Below the pieces are notes generated by a model. It had not been told where the DNA came from, did not search any database, and was given only the letters and a program-made list of their open reading frames with translations. Of a stretch of 19,534 nucleotides of DNA, positions 1 through 9,460 are shown one piece after another. Source of the DNA: Oscillibacter sp. (GTDB lineage: Bacteria; Bacillota; Clostridia; Oscillospirales; Oscillospiraceae); NCBI GenBank assembly GCA_003539495.1, contig DPPB01000003.1:1-19534 (forward strand), in the 5' to 3' direction. A program made the position numbers and the translations under genes. The number at the start of each line of letters is the position of its first letter. Position 1 is the stretch's first letter.

Positions 1-26
1 AAAAAGTATTTTTGCCGCGCCGGTGT

Positions 27-131
27 GTGAGGGAAACCCAAGAAGGGTGTCCCTCACCATTGAAATCAATAGCTTTTGAAGCTGTTTCAGAGTTTCAAAA
101 GCTTAGTCAGCGGAGCGAAAAGACTTTTTCG
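27..131. repeat. Stacked intergenic hairpins
   Basis: Three inverted repeats lie in about 100 bases. The first pairs GTGAGGGA (27-34) with TCCCTCAC (50-57), with an inner ACCC/GGGT pair. The second pairs AGCTTTTGAA (71-80) with TTCAAAAGCT (94-103). The third pairs CGAAAA (116-121) with TTTTCG (126-131). No coding frame of family resemblance covers them. They may be the 3' end of a transcript entering from the left edge, or a diverged relative of the structured elements at 2631 and 14467. The stems are seen directly; any role is inference. Confidence 0.5.
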
Positions 132-140
132 ACACGCTGA

Positions 141-164
141 GGGCTGCCTGCGGGCAGCCCTTTT
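141..164 (+). terminator. Rho-independent terminator-like hairpin
   Basis: GGGCTGCC (141-148) pairs with GGCAGCCC (153-160) around a TGCG loop and is followed by TTTT. The T run is short. It would end a + strand transcript coming from outside the window. The TGCG loop is the same one found in the third hairpin of the elements at 2631-2764 and 14467-14654. Confidence 0.5.
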
Positions 165-245
165 GAGGTTGTAAGAGGGTATGGCGCGGGCCCGGCGGCG
201 GGGGGAGGGCAAGAAAATTTATGCAGGTTTATGCAGGCTCGGTTT

Positions 246-320
246 GGGTCGTCCGGGAGGCCGACCCCTACGGAGCGTCACAAGTAACGCGGCGGGGCGG
301 GCCGATGTAGGCATCGGCCC
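246..320. repeat. Palindromic repeats with CCTACGG ends
   Basis: Two GC-rich hairpins sit here. GGGTCG (246-251) pairs with CGACCC (262-267), followed at once by CCTACGG. GGGCCGATG (299-307) pairs with CATCGGCCC (312-320) around a 4-base loop and is followed by CTACG. The second is the same family as 16141-16162 and the split copy at 5677/5810. Stems differ in sequence but share the one-sided CTACG boundary. No gene overlaps them. Confidence 0.7.
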
Positions 321-365
321 CTACGAAACGATGAAAAGAAACGCTGCGCACAAAACGGCAGATGC

Positions 366-410
366 GGATCGCCACGACCGGTGACATCGGTCACTGGCTC
401 GCAATGACAG
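366..410. repeat. REP-like imperfect palindrome, copy 1
   Basis: An outer ATCGC/GCAAT stem (368-372/401-405) encloses an inner stem near CCGGTGAC/GTCACTGG, and TGACAGGCTTTT follows. It is one of at least three copies in this window, with others at 5543-5587 and 16324-16366. This copy has wobble and mismatched positions. It is non-coding. Confidence 0.7.
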
Positions 411-443
411 GCTTTTGGGCAAGAAGTACGGCGCAAGTCCGTC

Positions 444-465
444 GGGCGGACAGGAACATCCGCCC
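444..465. repeat. GGGCGGA palindromic repeat
   Basis: GGGCGGA (444-450) pairs with TCCGCCC (459-465), followed by CCTATG, a variant of the CCTACGG boundary. It belongs with the hairpins at 16101-16122 and 16249-16270. A further degenerate member, ending in CCCCTACGGA, lies at about 494-526. Confidence 0.6.
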
Positions 466-597
466 CTATGAGGTGCGTGGCAGGGAGTACGATAGGGTGG
501 TCGTCCGGGAGGGATGCCCCTACGGAGGGCAGGGGGAGTCCCTGCTTTTTTGGAGGGAAAAAACTCTAAAAACAGAACATTTGTTTTCAATTTCTTA

Positions 598-625
598 TTT
601 ACTTATTATATTATTGTGGTACAAT
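598..625 (+). promoter_or_regulatory. Probable uvrB promoter
   Basis: TTTACT (598-603) and TACAAT (620-625) are separated by 16 bases in an AT-rich stretch that stands out from its GC-rich surroundings. The -10 is good and the -35 weak. Transcription would start near 632, giving a leader of about 30 bases before uvrB. I saw no clear LexA (SOS) operator. Confidence 0.5.
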
Positions 626-664
626 AGTAAGATACCATGCTATACAGGAGAACATCGGAACATC

Positions 665-2629
665 ATGCCAAAATTCAAAGTTGTGTCTGAATATACCCCC
701 TCCGGCGACCAGCCTCAGGCCATTGAGAAGCTGGCGGCGGGGCTGGAGGCGGGGCTGCGCCAGCAGGTGCTGCTGGGCGTTACCGGCAGCGGCAAGACCT
801 ACACTATGGCCAAGGTCATCGAAAAGGTCCAGCGGCCCACCCTGGTGCTGGCCCACAACAAGACGCTGGCGGCCCAGCTGTGCGAGGAGTTCCGGGAGTT
901 TTTTCCGGAGAATGCGGTGGAGTATTTCGTCTCCTACTACGACTACTACCAGCCGGAGGCGTATATTGCCCACACGGATACCTTTATCGAAAAGGACGCA
1001 TCCATCAACGCGGAGATCGAGCGGCTGCGGCACAGCGCCACGGCGGCTCTCTTTGAGCGGCGGGATGTGATCGTGGTGGCCTCGGTGTCGTGCATTTACG
1101 GCCTGGGCGACCCCATTGACTACGCCAACATGGTCATCTCCCTGCGCCGGGGGAAGGAGTACCCAAGGGATCAGCTGCTGCGCAAGCTGGTGGAAATTCG
1201 CTACGAGCGCAACGATGTGGCCTTTGAGCGGAATATGTTCCGGGTACGGGGAGACACGGTGGAGATTTATCCGGTGTATGCCAACGGATACGCCATCCGG
1301 GTGGAATTCTTTGGGGACGAGGTGGACCGCATCAGCGAGTTTAACCCTGTGACCGGTCAGGCCCAGCGGATCATTGACCATGTGGCCATTTATCCAGCCA
1401 GCCACTATGTGACCACCAAGGAGAAAATGGCCCGGGCCACGGAGGAAATTGAGCGGGAGCTGGCGGAGCGGAAGAAATTTTTCGAGGAGAACGGCAAGCT
1501 GGTGGAGGCCCAGCGCATTGACCAGCGGACCCGGTATGATGTGGAGATGATGCGGGAGCTGGGCTACTGCACGGGCATTGAAAATTACAGCCGGGTCATC
1601 TCCGGCCGGGAGCCCGGTTCGCCGCCCATGACGCTGCTGGACTACTTCCCGGAGGACTTCGTGCTGTTTGTGGACGAGAGCCACGTGACACTGCCCCAGG
1701 TGCGGGCCATGTACAACGGCGACCGGGCCCGGAAGGAGAGCCTGGTGAACTACGGGTTCCGGCTGCCCTGCGCCTTCGATAACCGGCCGCTGAAATTTGA
1801 GGAGTTCGAGGAGCGGTTTCGCCAGGTGGTGCTGGTGTCAGCCACCCCGGGAGACTACGAAAAAAACGGCGCAGACCAGATCGTGGAGCAGGTGATCCGG
1901 CCCACGGGCCTGCTGGATCCCCGGGTGGAGGTGCGGCCCATTACCGGGCAGATCGACGACCTGGTGGCAGAGATACGCACCCGGGCGGATCGGGACGAGC
2001 GCGTGCTGGTGACGACCCTTACCAAGCGCATGGCCGAGGACCTGACGGAGCATATGAAGGGCCTGGGGATGCGGGTGCGGTATATGCATTCGGACATCGC
2101 CACCATCCAGCGGATGGAGCTGATACGGGATCTGCGGCTGGGCGAATTCGATGTACTGGTGGGCATCAATCTGCTGCGGGAGGGATTGGATCTGCCGGAG
2201 GTGTCCATGGTGGCCATTTTGGACGCGGACAAGGAGGGCTTTTTGCGCAGCGAGACCAGCCTCATCCAAACCATCGGCCGGGCGGCCCGAAATGCCGAGG
2301 GCCTGGTGGTGCTGTATGCGGACACCGTTACCCCGTCTATGAAGGCGGCTATCACGGAGACGGAGCGCCGCCGGAAAAAGCAGGATGCATACAACAAGGC
2401 CCACGGCATCGTGCCGAAAACCATTCGCAAGAGCGTGCGGAAGGTGCTGGAGATCTCCCACTCGGCGGAGGAGGAGAATAAGAAGGCCCGCCGCAAGCTG
2501 ACGGAGGCGGAGCGGGAGGAGACCATCTGCCGCCTGGAGAAGGAAATGAAGGAAGCCAGCAAAATGCTGGAGTTTGAATACGCCGCATTGCTCCGGGATC
2601 AGATCATCGAGCTGCGGGGACAGAAATAA
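665..2629 (+). CDS. uvrB: Excinuclease ABC subunit UvrB
   Basis: UvrB is the DNA-loading helicase-like subunit of nucleotide excision repair; it takes damaged DNA from UvrA and recruits UvrC. The 654-residue product has the family's usual length. Visible motifs are Walker A GVTGSGKT (38-45), the beta-hairpin motif YYDYYQPEAY, the Walker B-type box DESH, SATPGDYE, the helicase C-terminal motifs INLLREGLDLPE and QTIGRAARN, and a C-terminal UVR domain. The reading frame stays open far upstream, but MPKFKVVSEYTPSGDQP matches the family N-terminus, so ATG 665 is chosen. AGGAG (646-650) lies 14 bases upstream, which is rather far. In many Firmicutes uvrA follows directly; here it is 3.6 kb away. 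Function is nearly certain. Confidence 0.98.
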   Translation: MPKFKVVSEYTPSGDQPQAIEKLAAGLEAGLRQQVLLGVTGSGKTYTMAKVIEKVQRPTLVLAHNKTLAAQLCEEFREFFPENAVEYFVSYYDYYQPEAYIAHTDTFIEKDASINAEIERLRHSATAALFERRDVIVVASVSCIYGLGDPIDYANMVISLRRGKEYPRDQLLRKLVEIRYERNDVAFERNMFRVRGDTVEIYPVYANGYAIRVEFFGDEVDRISEFNPVTGQAQRIIDHVAIYPASHYVTTKEKMARATEEIERELAERKKFFEENGKLVEAQRIDQRTRYDVEMMRELGYCTGIENYSRVISGREPGSPPMTLLDYFPEDFVLFVDESHVTLPQVRAMYNGDRARKESLVNYGFRLPCAFDNRPLKFEEFEERFRQVVLVSATPGDYEKNGADQIVEQVIRPTGLLDPRVEVRPITGQIDDLVAEIRTRADRDERVLVTTLTKRMAEDLTEHMKGLGMRVRYMHSDIATIQRMELIRDLRLGEFDVLVGINLLREGLDLPEVSMVAILDADKEGFLRSETSLIQTIGRAARNAEGLVVLYADTVTPSMKAAITETERRRKKQDAYNKAHGIVPKTIRKSVRKVLEISHSAEEENKKARRKLTEAEREETICRLEKEMKEASKMLEFEYAALLRDQIIELRGQK

Positions 2630-2635
2630 AGAGGC

Positions 2636-2666
2636 TGTCGAAAAAACCCTCCGGTTTTTTTCAACA
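2636..2666 (+). terminator. Terminator after uvrB (hairpin 1 of element A)
   Basis: GAAAAAACC pairs with GGTTTTTT around CTCC, with outer TGT/ACA pairs, seven bases after the uvrB stop. The T run is part of the stem, so it can act as an intrinsic terminator. It is also the first hairpin of the structured element described at 2671-2764. Confidence 0.6.
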
Positions 2667-2670
2667 AAAA

Positions 2671-2764
2671 GACTGAGAGGTATTTTCTCTCACGCACAGG
2701 TTGCGAGAGAAAATGATTTGACTTTTTCGCGTCTGCGGACGCGAAATCTGCGAGGCCTTTTTAG
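2671..2764 (+). repeat. Structured intergenic element, copy A
   Basis: This stretch aligns along its full length, with a few one-base indels, to 14561-14654 after mreB. Hairpin 2 pairs TTTTCTCTC (2683-2691) with GAGAGAAAA (2705-2713), with an inner GCA/TGC. Hairpin 3 pairs TTTCGCGTC (2725-2733) with GACGCGAAA (2738-2746) around a TGCG loop. TCTGCGAGGC and TTTTTAG follow. Several base pairs differ between the copies yet remain paired on both sides, so the structure appears to be what is kept. It lies in the same orientation, downstream of a gene, in both places. Its function is unknown: a repeat, a termination element or a small RNA are all possible. Confidence 0.75.
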
Positions 2765-2791
2765 GCACGCTTATAAAGAAAGAGAGAAACT

Positions 2792-3445
2792 ATGCAGCAC
2801 ATACCGACCATGGACATACGCATGCTGGGGGATATCGGCTTTGACGGGCAGCTTCGGCTGGCCCTGGAGCCAAATGAAGAATACGACGTGGATAAGTGGC
2901 TGTTTGTGCCGAACACCTACACAGAGTACCGATATATTTTGGGCACCCGGGGAGAAAATCCCCTGATCTGCATCGGCATCAACCCCTCTACCGCCCGGCC
3001 CGGGGCATTGGACCCTACCCTCAAGAGCGTGGAGCGGATCGCCCTGAGGAATGGATTTGACTCCTTTATCATGTTCAATGTGTACGCCCAGCGGGCCACC
3101 TCGCCGGACGACATGGAATGGACGCTGAACGCCGAGCTGCACCGGGAGAATATGCGGGCCTTTGACTACATTCTGTCCCTGTCGGAGCGGCCCACGGTGT
3201 GGGCGGCCTGGGGGACCGTCATTGAAAAGCGGGACTACCTTTGGGATTGCCTGCAGGAGATGATTGCCATTGGGCAGGCGCATGGGGCCCGGTGGGTGAA
3301 GTGCGGCAGGACGTCGGCGGCGGGACATCCCCACCATCCGCTGTATCTGCGTGCGGACAGCCGGATCGAGGACTTTCCGGTGGAGGAATATGCGGCCCGG
3401 CGGCCTGCGGCAAAGAAAAAGAGAAGAGCCGGAGGCGGGCTATGA
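2792..3445 (+). CDS. DUF1643 domain-containing protein
   Basis: This 217-residue soluble protein resembles the DUF1643 family, whose biochemical role is not established. Features consistent with the family are the early segment CIGINPSTA, then FNVYAQRAT, and the later segment WAAWG, with a C-terminal KCG...GHPHHPLY stretch. The C-terminus is a lysine/arginine-rich tail. ATG 2792 follows a purine-rich AAAGAGAG site at a workable distance. Its TGA overlaps the ATG of the next gene by four bases, so it begins a translationally coupled run with the transporter and TraX-like genes. I found no convincing promoter of its own between the structured element and the start. Confidence 0.85.
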   Translation: MQHIPTMDIRMLGDIGFDGQLRLALEPNEEYDVDKWLFVPNTYTEYRYILGTRGENPLICIGINPSTARPGALDPTLKSVERIALRNGFDSFIMFNVYAQRATSPDDMEWTLNAELHRENMRAFDYILSLSERPTVWAAWGTVIEKRDYLWDCLQEMIAIGQAHGARWVKCGRTSAAGHPHHPLYLRADSRIEDFPVEEYAARRPAAKKKRRAGGGL

Positions 3446-4338
3446 AAAAGAGCATTTCGTACATATTTATCTTGCTCAGCGGTATTTGCTGGGGCTGCAT
3501 AGGGCTGTCCAACCGCATGCTGACCCAGATGGGCATGGGTCTGGGAAACCGGGTGTTCGTGCGTAACTTCGGAACGCTGGTGGTGCTGACGGTGGTGTTC
3601 GGCCTGCTGCACCGGGAGGTATTTCGCATGAAGCTAAGGCACCTGCCTATTTTCCTGGGGTCGGGGCTGGTGAGCATTTTGCTTTTAAGCATTGTGTATT
3701 TCCAGTGTCAGACCCTATGCTCCCTGTCGGTGGCGGCGATCCTGCTCTACCTGGCGCCGTCGTTTGTGGTGCTTATCTCGGCGGTGCTGTGGAAAACGCC
3801 CCTCACGGGGCGGAAGCTGGCGGCCCTGGGCATTTCGCTGGTGGGCTGCGTGCTGGTCAGCGGCGTTTTGGGCGGGGGCGCTACGGCCTCCCTGCCGGGC
3901 ATCGCCCTGGGGGTGGCCTCGGGACTGTGCTATGCCAGCTACACGGTGTTCGCCCACTACGGCATGACCCATTACAGCAGCTACACCATGATCTACTGGA
4001 CCTTTTTGGTGGCAGGGCTGGGGTCGGTGCTTTTGGCGGACTTTTCGGCCTTGGGGCCGATTTTGCGGCAGCCTAAGGGGGCGCTGGGGTGCATGCTGGT
4101 GATAGTGGTGTCCACAGCGCTGCCGTATTACCTGTATACCAAGGGCCTGGAGGGCGTGGAGAGCGGCCGGGCGTCCATCATCACCAACATCGAGCCGGTG
4201 GTGGAGTCGCTGATGGGTGTGGTGGTGTTTCACGAGAGAATGACCGGGTGGATGATCCTGGGCGTTGCGTGTGTGCTGGGCGCGGTGATGCTGCTGGCAG
4301 GCGGAAAGGAAACGGATGGAGCAAAGCAAAGGGCTTGA
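3442..4338 (+). CDS. EamA/DMT-family transporter
   Basis: The 298-residue integral membrane protein has about ten hydrophobic segments in two repeated halves, as in the drug/metabolite transporter superfamily. The second half carries the typical EamA end: NIEPVVESLMGVVVFHE followed by a final helix ending in a short charged tail. Members export or import small metabolites and the substrate cannot be read from sequence. The start is ATG 3442, giving MKKSISYIFILLSG, directly overlapping the previous stop (ATGA). The open frame upstream is a shadow of the DUF1643 gene. Its 3' end overlaps the TraX-like gene by 23 bases. Confidence 0.92.
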   Translation: MKKSISYIFILLSGICWGCIGLSNRMLTQMGMGLGNRVFVRNFGTLVVLTVVFGLLHREVFRMKLRHLPIFLGSGLVSILLLSIVYFQCQTLCSLSVAAILLYLAPSFVVLISAVLWKTPLTGRKLAALGISLVGCVLVSGVLGGGATASLPGIALGVASGLCYASYTVFAHYGMTHYSSYTMIYWTFLVAGLGSVLLADFSALGPILRQPKGALGCMLVIVVSTALPYYLYTKGLEGVESGRASIITNIEPVVESLMGVVVFHERMTGWMILGVACVLGAVMLLAGGKETDGAKQRA

Positions 4339-5029
4339 CGGCGGGACGCTGAAGCTAATTGCAGCGGCGCTGATGCTTATAGACCATGTGGGAGCGATCC
4401 TGCTGCCGGAGACGGTAATCTTGCGGTGTATCGGGCGGCTGGCGTTTCCCATTTTCGCGTTTTTCATCGCCGAGGGCTATGCCCATACCCGGAGCTTTGG
4501 GAGGTATCTGCTGCGCATGGCAATCTGGGCGGCGGTGTCGGAGATACCGTTTAACCTGGAATTCGGACACTTTTTTGTGCCGGGGCGGCAGAATGTGCTA
4601 TGGACCTTTTGCCTGGCGCTGCTGACCCTCCGGGGGCTGGACCGGCTGCGCAGGGTGCCCGGGGCCATCGGGTACGCAGGCGCGGCGCTGGCGCTGGCGG
4701 CAGGCTTTGCTGCCGGAGAGCTGCTGCATGTGGACTACGGCGGCTGGGGCGTGGTGACCGTGGCGCTGTTTTATCTGTGCCGGGAGGGCAGATATGCAAA
4801 GTGCGGCCTGCTCTTGGGCATGCTGGCGCTGAACGGATTGTGTATCAGCAGCCGGACAGTGCCGGCTTTCGGCATAGCGGTGCCTATACAGATTTTGGCG
4901 GCGGCGGCGCTGCCGGTGATTTGGCTGTATAACGGACGGCCTGGCGTAAACAGACGCTGGCGATGGGCGTTTTATGCGTTTTATCCGGCCCATCTGCTGG
5001 TGCTGGAGGGCATACAGGCCCTGACATAA
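4316..5029 (+). CDS. TraX-family membrane protein
   Basis: This 237-residue polytopic membrane protein resembles the TraX family. Family-like segments are LKLIAAALMLIDHVGAIL near the N-terminus, RLAFPIFAFFIAEGY, RYLLRMAIW and EIPFN. TraX of the F plasmid acetylates pilin, but chromosomal Firmicutes homologues stand alone and their substrate is unknown; no conjugation gene is near this one. An AAAGGA site precedes ATG 4316, which lies inside the end of the transporter gene, implying coupled translation. Its stop overlaps the ribosome binding site of the next gene. Confidence 0.88.
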   Translation: MEQSKGLDGGTLKLIAAALMLIDHVGAILLPETVILRCIGRLAFPIFAFFIAEGYAHTRSFGRYLLRMAIWAAVSEIPFNLEFGHFFVPGRQNVLWTFCLALLTLRGLDRLRRVPGAIGYAGAALALAAGFAAGELLHVDYGGWGVVTVALFYLCREGRYAKCGLLLGMLALNGLCISSRTVPAFGIAVPIQILAAAALPVIWLYNGRPGVNRRWRWAFYAFYPAHLLVLEGIQALT

Positions 5030-5040
5030 GGAGGACGGTT

Positions 5041-5532
5041 ATGGCAAAGAATAAAGAGGAAAAAACCAATGTGATGCGCACATTGGAGCAGAAGAAGATC
5101 GCCTACACGGCAAAGACCTACCCCCACGGAGAGGGGGACGCCATCGACGGAGTCAGCGTGGCAAGGGCCGTGGGGCTGGAGCCGGAGATGGTGTTTAAGA
5201 CCCTGGTGTGCAAGGGCGCGTCCGGGGGATACTATGTGTTTGACATCCCCGTGGCGGAGAACCTGGACCTGAAAAAGGCGGCCCGGGCCGTGGGGGAGAA
5301 GTCCGTTGCCATGCTGCCCCAGAAGGAGCTGCTGCCGCTGACGGGCTATGTACACGGCGGGTGCAGCCCGGTGGGAATGAAGAAGCAGTTTCCCACGGTA
5401 TTTCACGAGACGGCGGAGAGCCTTTCCCAGGTGGCGGTTTCGGCGGGGAAGATCGGATACCAGGTGGTGTGCGACCCCAAGGACCTGATGGCGCTGCTGC
5501 GGGCCGCCGCGGCGGACCTTATTGTGGAGTGA
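5041..5532 (+). CDS. ybaK: YbaK/EbsC-type Cys-tRNA(Pro) deacylase
   Basis: YbaK proteins hydrolyse mischarged aminoacyl-tRNA, best known for Cys-tRNA(Pro), acting in trans after proline-tRNA ligase errors. The 163-residue product has the family length and the core signatures: a lysine in MVFKTLV (Lys53), FDIPV, LDLKKAA and the substrate loop GYVHGGCSP (102-110). ATG 5041 follows a strong AAGGAGG site that overlaps the TraX stop, so this is the last gene of the four-gene run. The product acts in the cytoplasm. Whether this copy prefers Cys-tRNA(Pro), Cys-tRNA(Cys) or another pair cannot be decided from sequence. Confidence 0.93.
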   Translation: MAKNKEEKTNVMRTLEQKKIAYTAKTYPHGEGDAIDGVSVARAVGLEPEMVFKTLVCKGASGGYYVFDIPVAENLDLKKAARAVGEKSVAMLPQKELLPLTGYVHGGCSPVGMKKQFPTVFHETAESLSQVAVSAGKIGYQVVCDPKDLMALLRAAAADLIVE

Positions 5533-5542
5533 AAGAGGCGAA

Positions 5543-5587
5543 CGGATTGCCACACCAGTGACGTCGGTCACTGGTTCGCAATGACAG
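5543..5587. repeat. REP-like imperfect palindrome, copy 2
   Basis: This is the cleanest copy. Outer stem ATTGC (5546-5550)/GCAAT (5578-5582) encloses ACCAGTGAC (5554-5562)/GTCACTGGT (5567-5575) with a 4-base loop. It is followed by TGACAGGGCTTTT, then GGAGTGCGGTG, a tail also partly seen after the copy at 16324. It starts 10 bases after the deacylase stop. Confidence 0.75.
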
Positions 5588-5621
5588 GGCTTTTCACATG
5601 GAGTGCGGTGGTGGTCCGAGC

Positions 5622-5649
5622 GGCGGGCTGAGGGCAGCCCGCCCTACGG
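5622..5649. repeat. GGCGGGCTG palindromic repeat
   Basis: GGCGGGCTG (5622-5630) pairs perfectly with CAGCCCGCC (5635-5643) and is followed by CTACGG. The hairpin at 16192-16213 is the same family in opposite orientation. Confidence 0.75.
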
Positions 5650-5676
5650 ATGGATTGCAAATAGTGCTGTGGAGGC

Positions 5677-5815
5677 GGGCCGATGTGGGGAGCGAGCTGA
5701 GCGCTGCCAGTGGCAGATGAAGCGAAGTGAGCGAGTGGCCGCGGTCAAAATTTTGCGTCCGCCGTAAGGCTGCGCAGAAATTTTGGGCACCGCAACAGGA
5801 TCATCGGCCCCTACG
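5677..5815. repeat. GGGCCGATG palindrome split by a 112 bp insert
   Basis: The left half (GGGCCGATG plus loop TGGG, 5677-5689) and right half (CATCGGCCC then CTACG, 5802-5815) make up the palindrome seen whole at 299-320 and 16141-16162. Between them, 5690-5801 is foreign to the other copies. The insert contains a perfect CTGCCA-G-TGGCAG palindrome (5705-5717) and a longer stem (5741-5793) with GCGGT/ACCGC ends and CAAAATTT/AAATTTTG inside. No coding sequence and no clear target duplication are visible. Confidence 0.65.
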
Positions 5816-5862
5816 GATGGGAACATGCGGGTATGAGTTTGGGGACCAACGGAGAAATGGAT

Positions 5863-6207
5863 ATGAAAAAATGCGGATATTGTGGGAAAGAAGTTAAGGG
5901 TGAGCTGAATTTTTGCAGCGATGGGTGCGAGAAAAGCTATAAGGATGAAAATGAGAAGGATGAACGCAGAATCAAGTATTTTGCGGGCGGTATAGTCTTA
6001 GGACTATTGGTCATTGCGGTCAGCGCGTTTACAAAGAGCGTTTTTATGGTGGGAATCGGCGTTATAATAATGGGGATTGTTGTTTTTTTACTGCCGTTTA
6101 CCACGCCGGAGACCATTGCTTTTTTGGGGTACAAAAGGGCAAAGACCGCAGGCAGAATAGCAGGTATAGTATTGATAGCAGTCGGAATATGGGTAGGGCT
6201 CATTTGA
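5863..6207 (+). CDS. Small zinc-ribbon membrane protein, unknown function
   Basis: This 114-residue protein begins MKKCGYCGKEV and has a CxxC...CxxxC cluster (Cys4, Cys7, Cys18, Cys22) that looks like a small zinc ribbon. A charged linker of lysine and glutamate follows, then two or three hydrophobic helices separated by KRAKTAGR. I do not recognise a named family. GGAG (5851-5854) is 8 bases before ATG 5863, a better fit than the in-frame ATGs at 5833 and 5857. The gene is clearly more AT-rich than its neighbours, suggesting separate ancestry. It lies between a repeat cluster and uvrA, 39 bases before uvrA. Confidence 0.75.
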   Translation: MKKCGYCGKEVKGELNFCSDGCEKSYKDENEKDERRIKYFAGGIVLGLLVIAVSAFTKSVFMVGIGVIIMGIVVFLLPFTTPETIAFLGYKRAKTAGRIAGIVLIAVGIWVGLI

Positions 6208-6246
6208 GCCGAGAGCCTATATCTTTTTCAGCGCAAAGGAGAAACC

Positions 6247-9075
<2,829 letters not shown>

Positions 9076-9112
9076 CCATTCTCGGGGCAGGGTCATACAC
9101 TGGTGTGAGGTG

Positions 9113-9448
9113 ATGGCGGTGCAGGGAATAGAAAACAGTGTGCTGGCTTTCCTGGCGGCGGTGGGGATCGCCGCACTGGTGTGGCTGGTGGCGGGAATGC
9201 TGCTGCGGGGCAGGCAGGGGGAGGTGCCGGCGACGCTGGTGCTGCCGGTTTGCGGCGGCGGAGAAGCCCTGGAGGGCTGGGTGCGCACGCTGCACGAGAT
9301 GCGCCCGCAGCTGGGCCGGACGGCTGAGATATTCATTGTGGATTGCGGTCTCAGCACCGAGGGAATGCGCCGGGCGGAGCTTTTGACCAGGCGGTTTCCC
9401 AAGGTGACGGTGCTGGAGCGGGAAGAACTGGAGCAGATCATAGAGTAG
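9113..9448 (+). CDS. Small membrane-anchored protein with GT-A-like half-fold
   Basis: This roughly 111-residue protein opens with one hydrophobic helix (about residues 8-30), followed by arginines, so it is probably anchored with its C-terminal part in the cytoplasm. The rest, from ATLVLPVCGGGEALEGWV to AEIFIVDCGLSTEGM and RFPKVTVLE, recalls the first alpha/beta units of family 2 glycosyltransferases (PVYNGG..., VDDGSTDGT). The key acidic residue of VDDGS is cysteine here and no catalytic half follows, so enzyme activity is unlikely. ATG 9113 or GTG 9110 are both possible; GAGG sits unusually close. It lies 12 bases before recD2. The fold likeness is by eye only. Confidence 0.65.
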   Translation: MAVQGIENSVLAFLAAVGIAALVWLVAGMLLRGRQGEVPATLVLPVCGGGEALEGWVRTLHEMRPQLGRTAEIFIVDCGLSTEGMRRAELLTRRFPKVTVLEREELEQIIE

Positions 9449-9460
9449 AGAGGAAAAAAT

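Noticed and set aside
362..664. In-frame N-terminal extension of uvrB by about 100 residues
   Set aside because: It reads through repeats and the promoter, has no family resemblance, and the protein from ATG 665 already matches the UvrB N-terminus.
4316..5029. Conjugation or pilus function implied by TraX
   Set aside because: No other transfer gene is present, and TraX-family proteins occur widely as stand-alone chromosomal genes.
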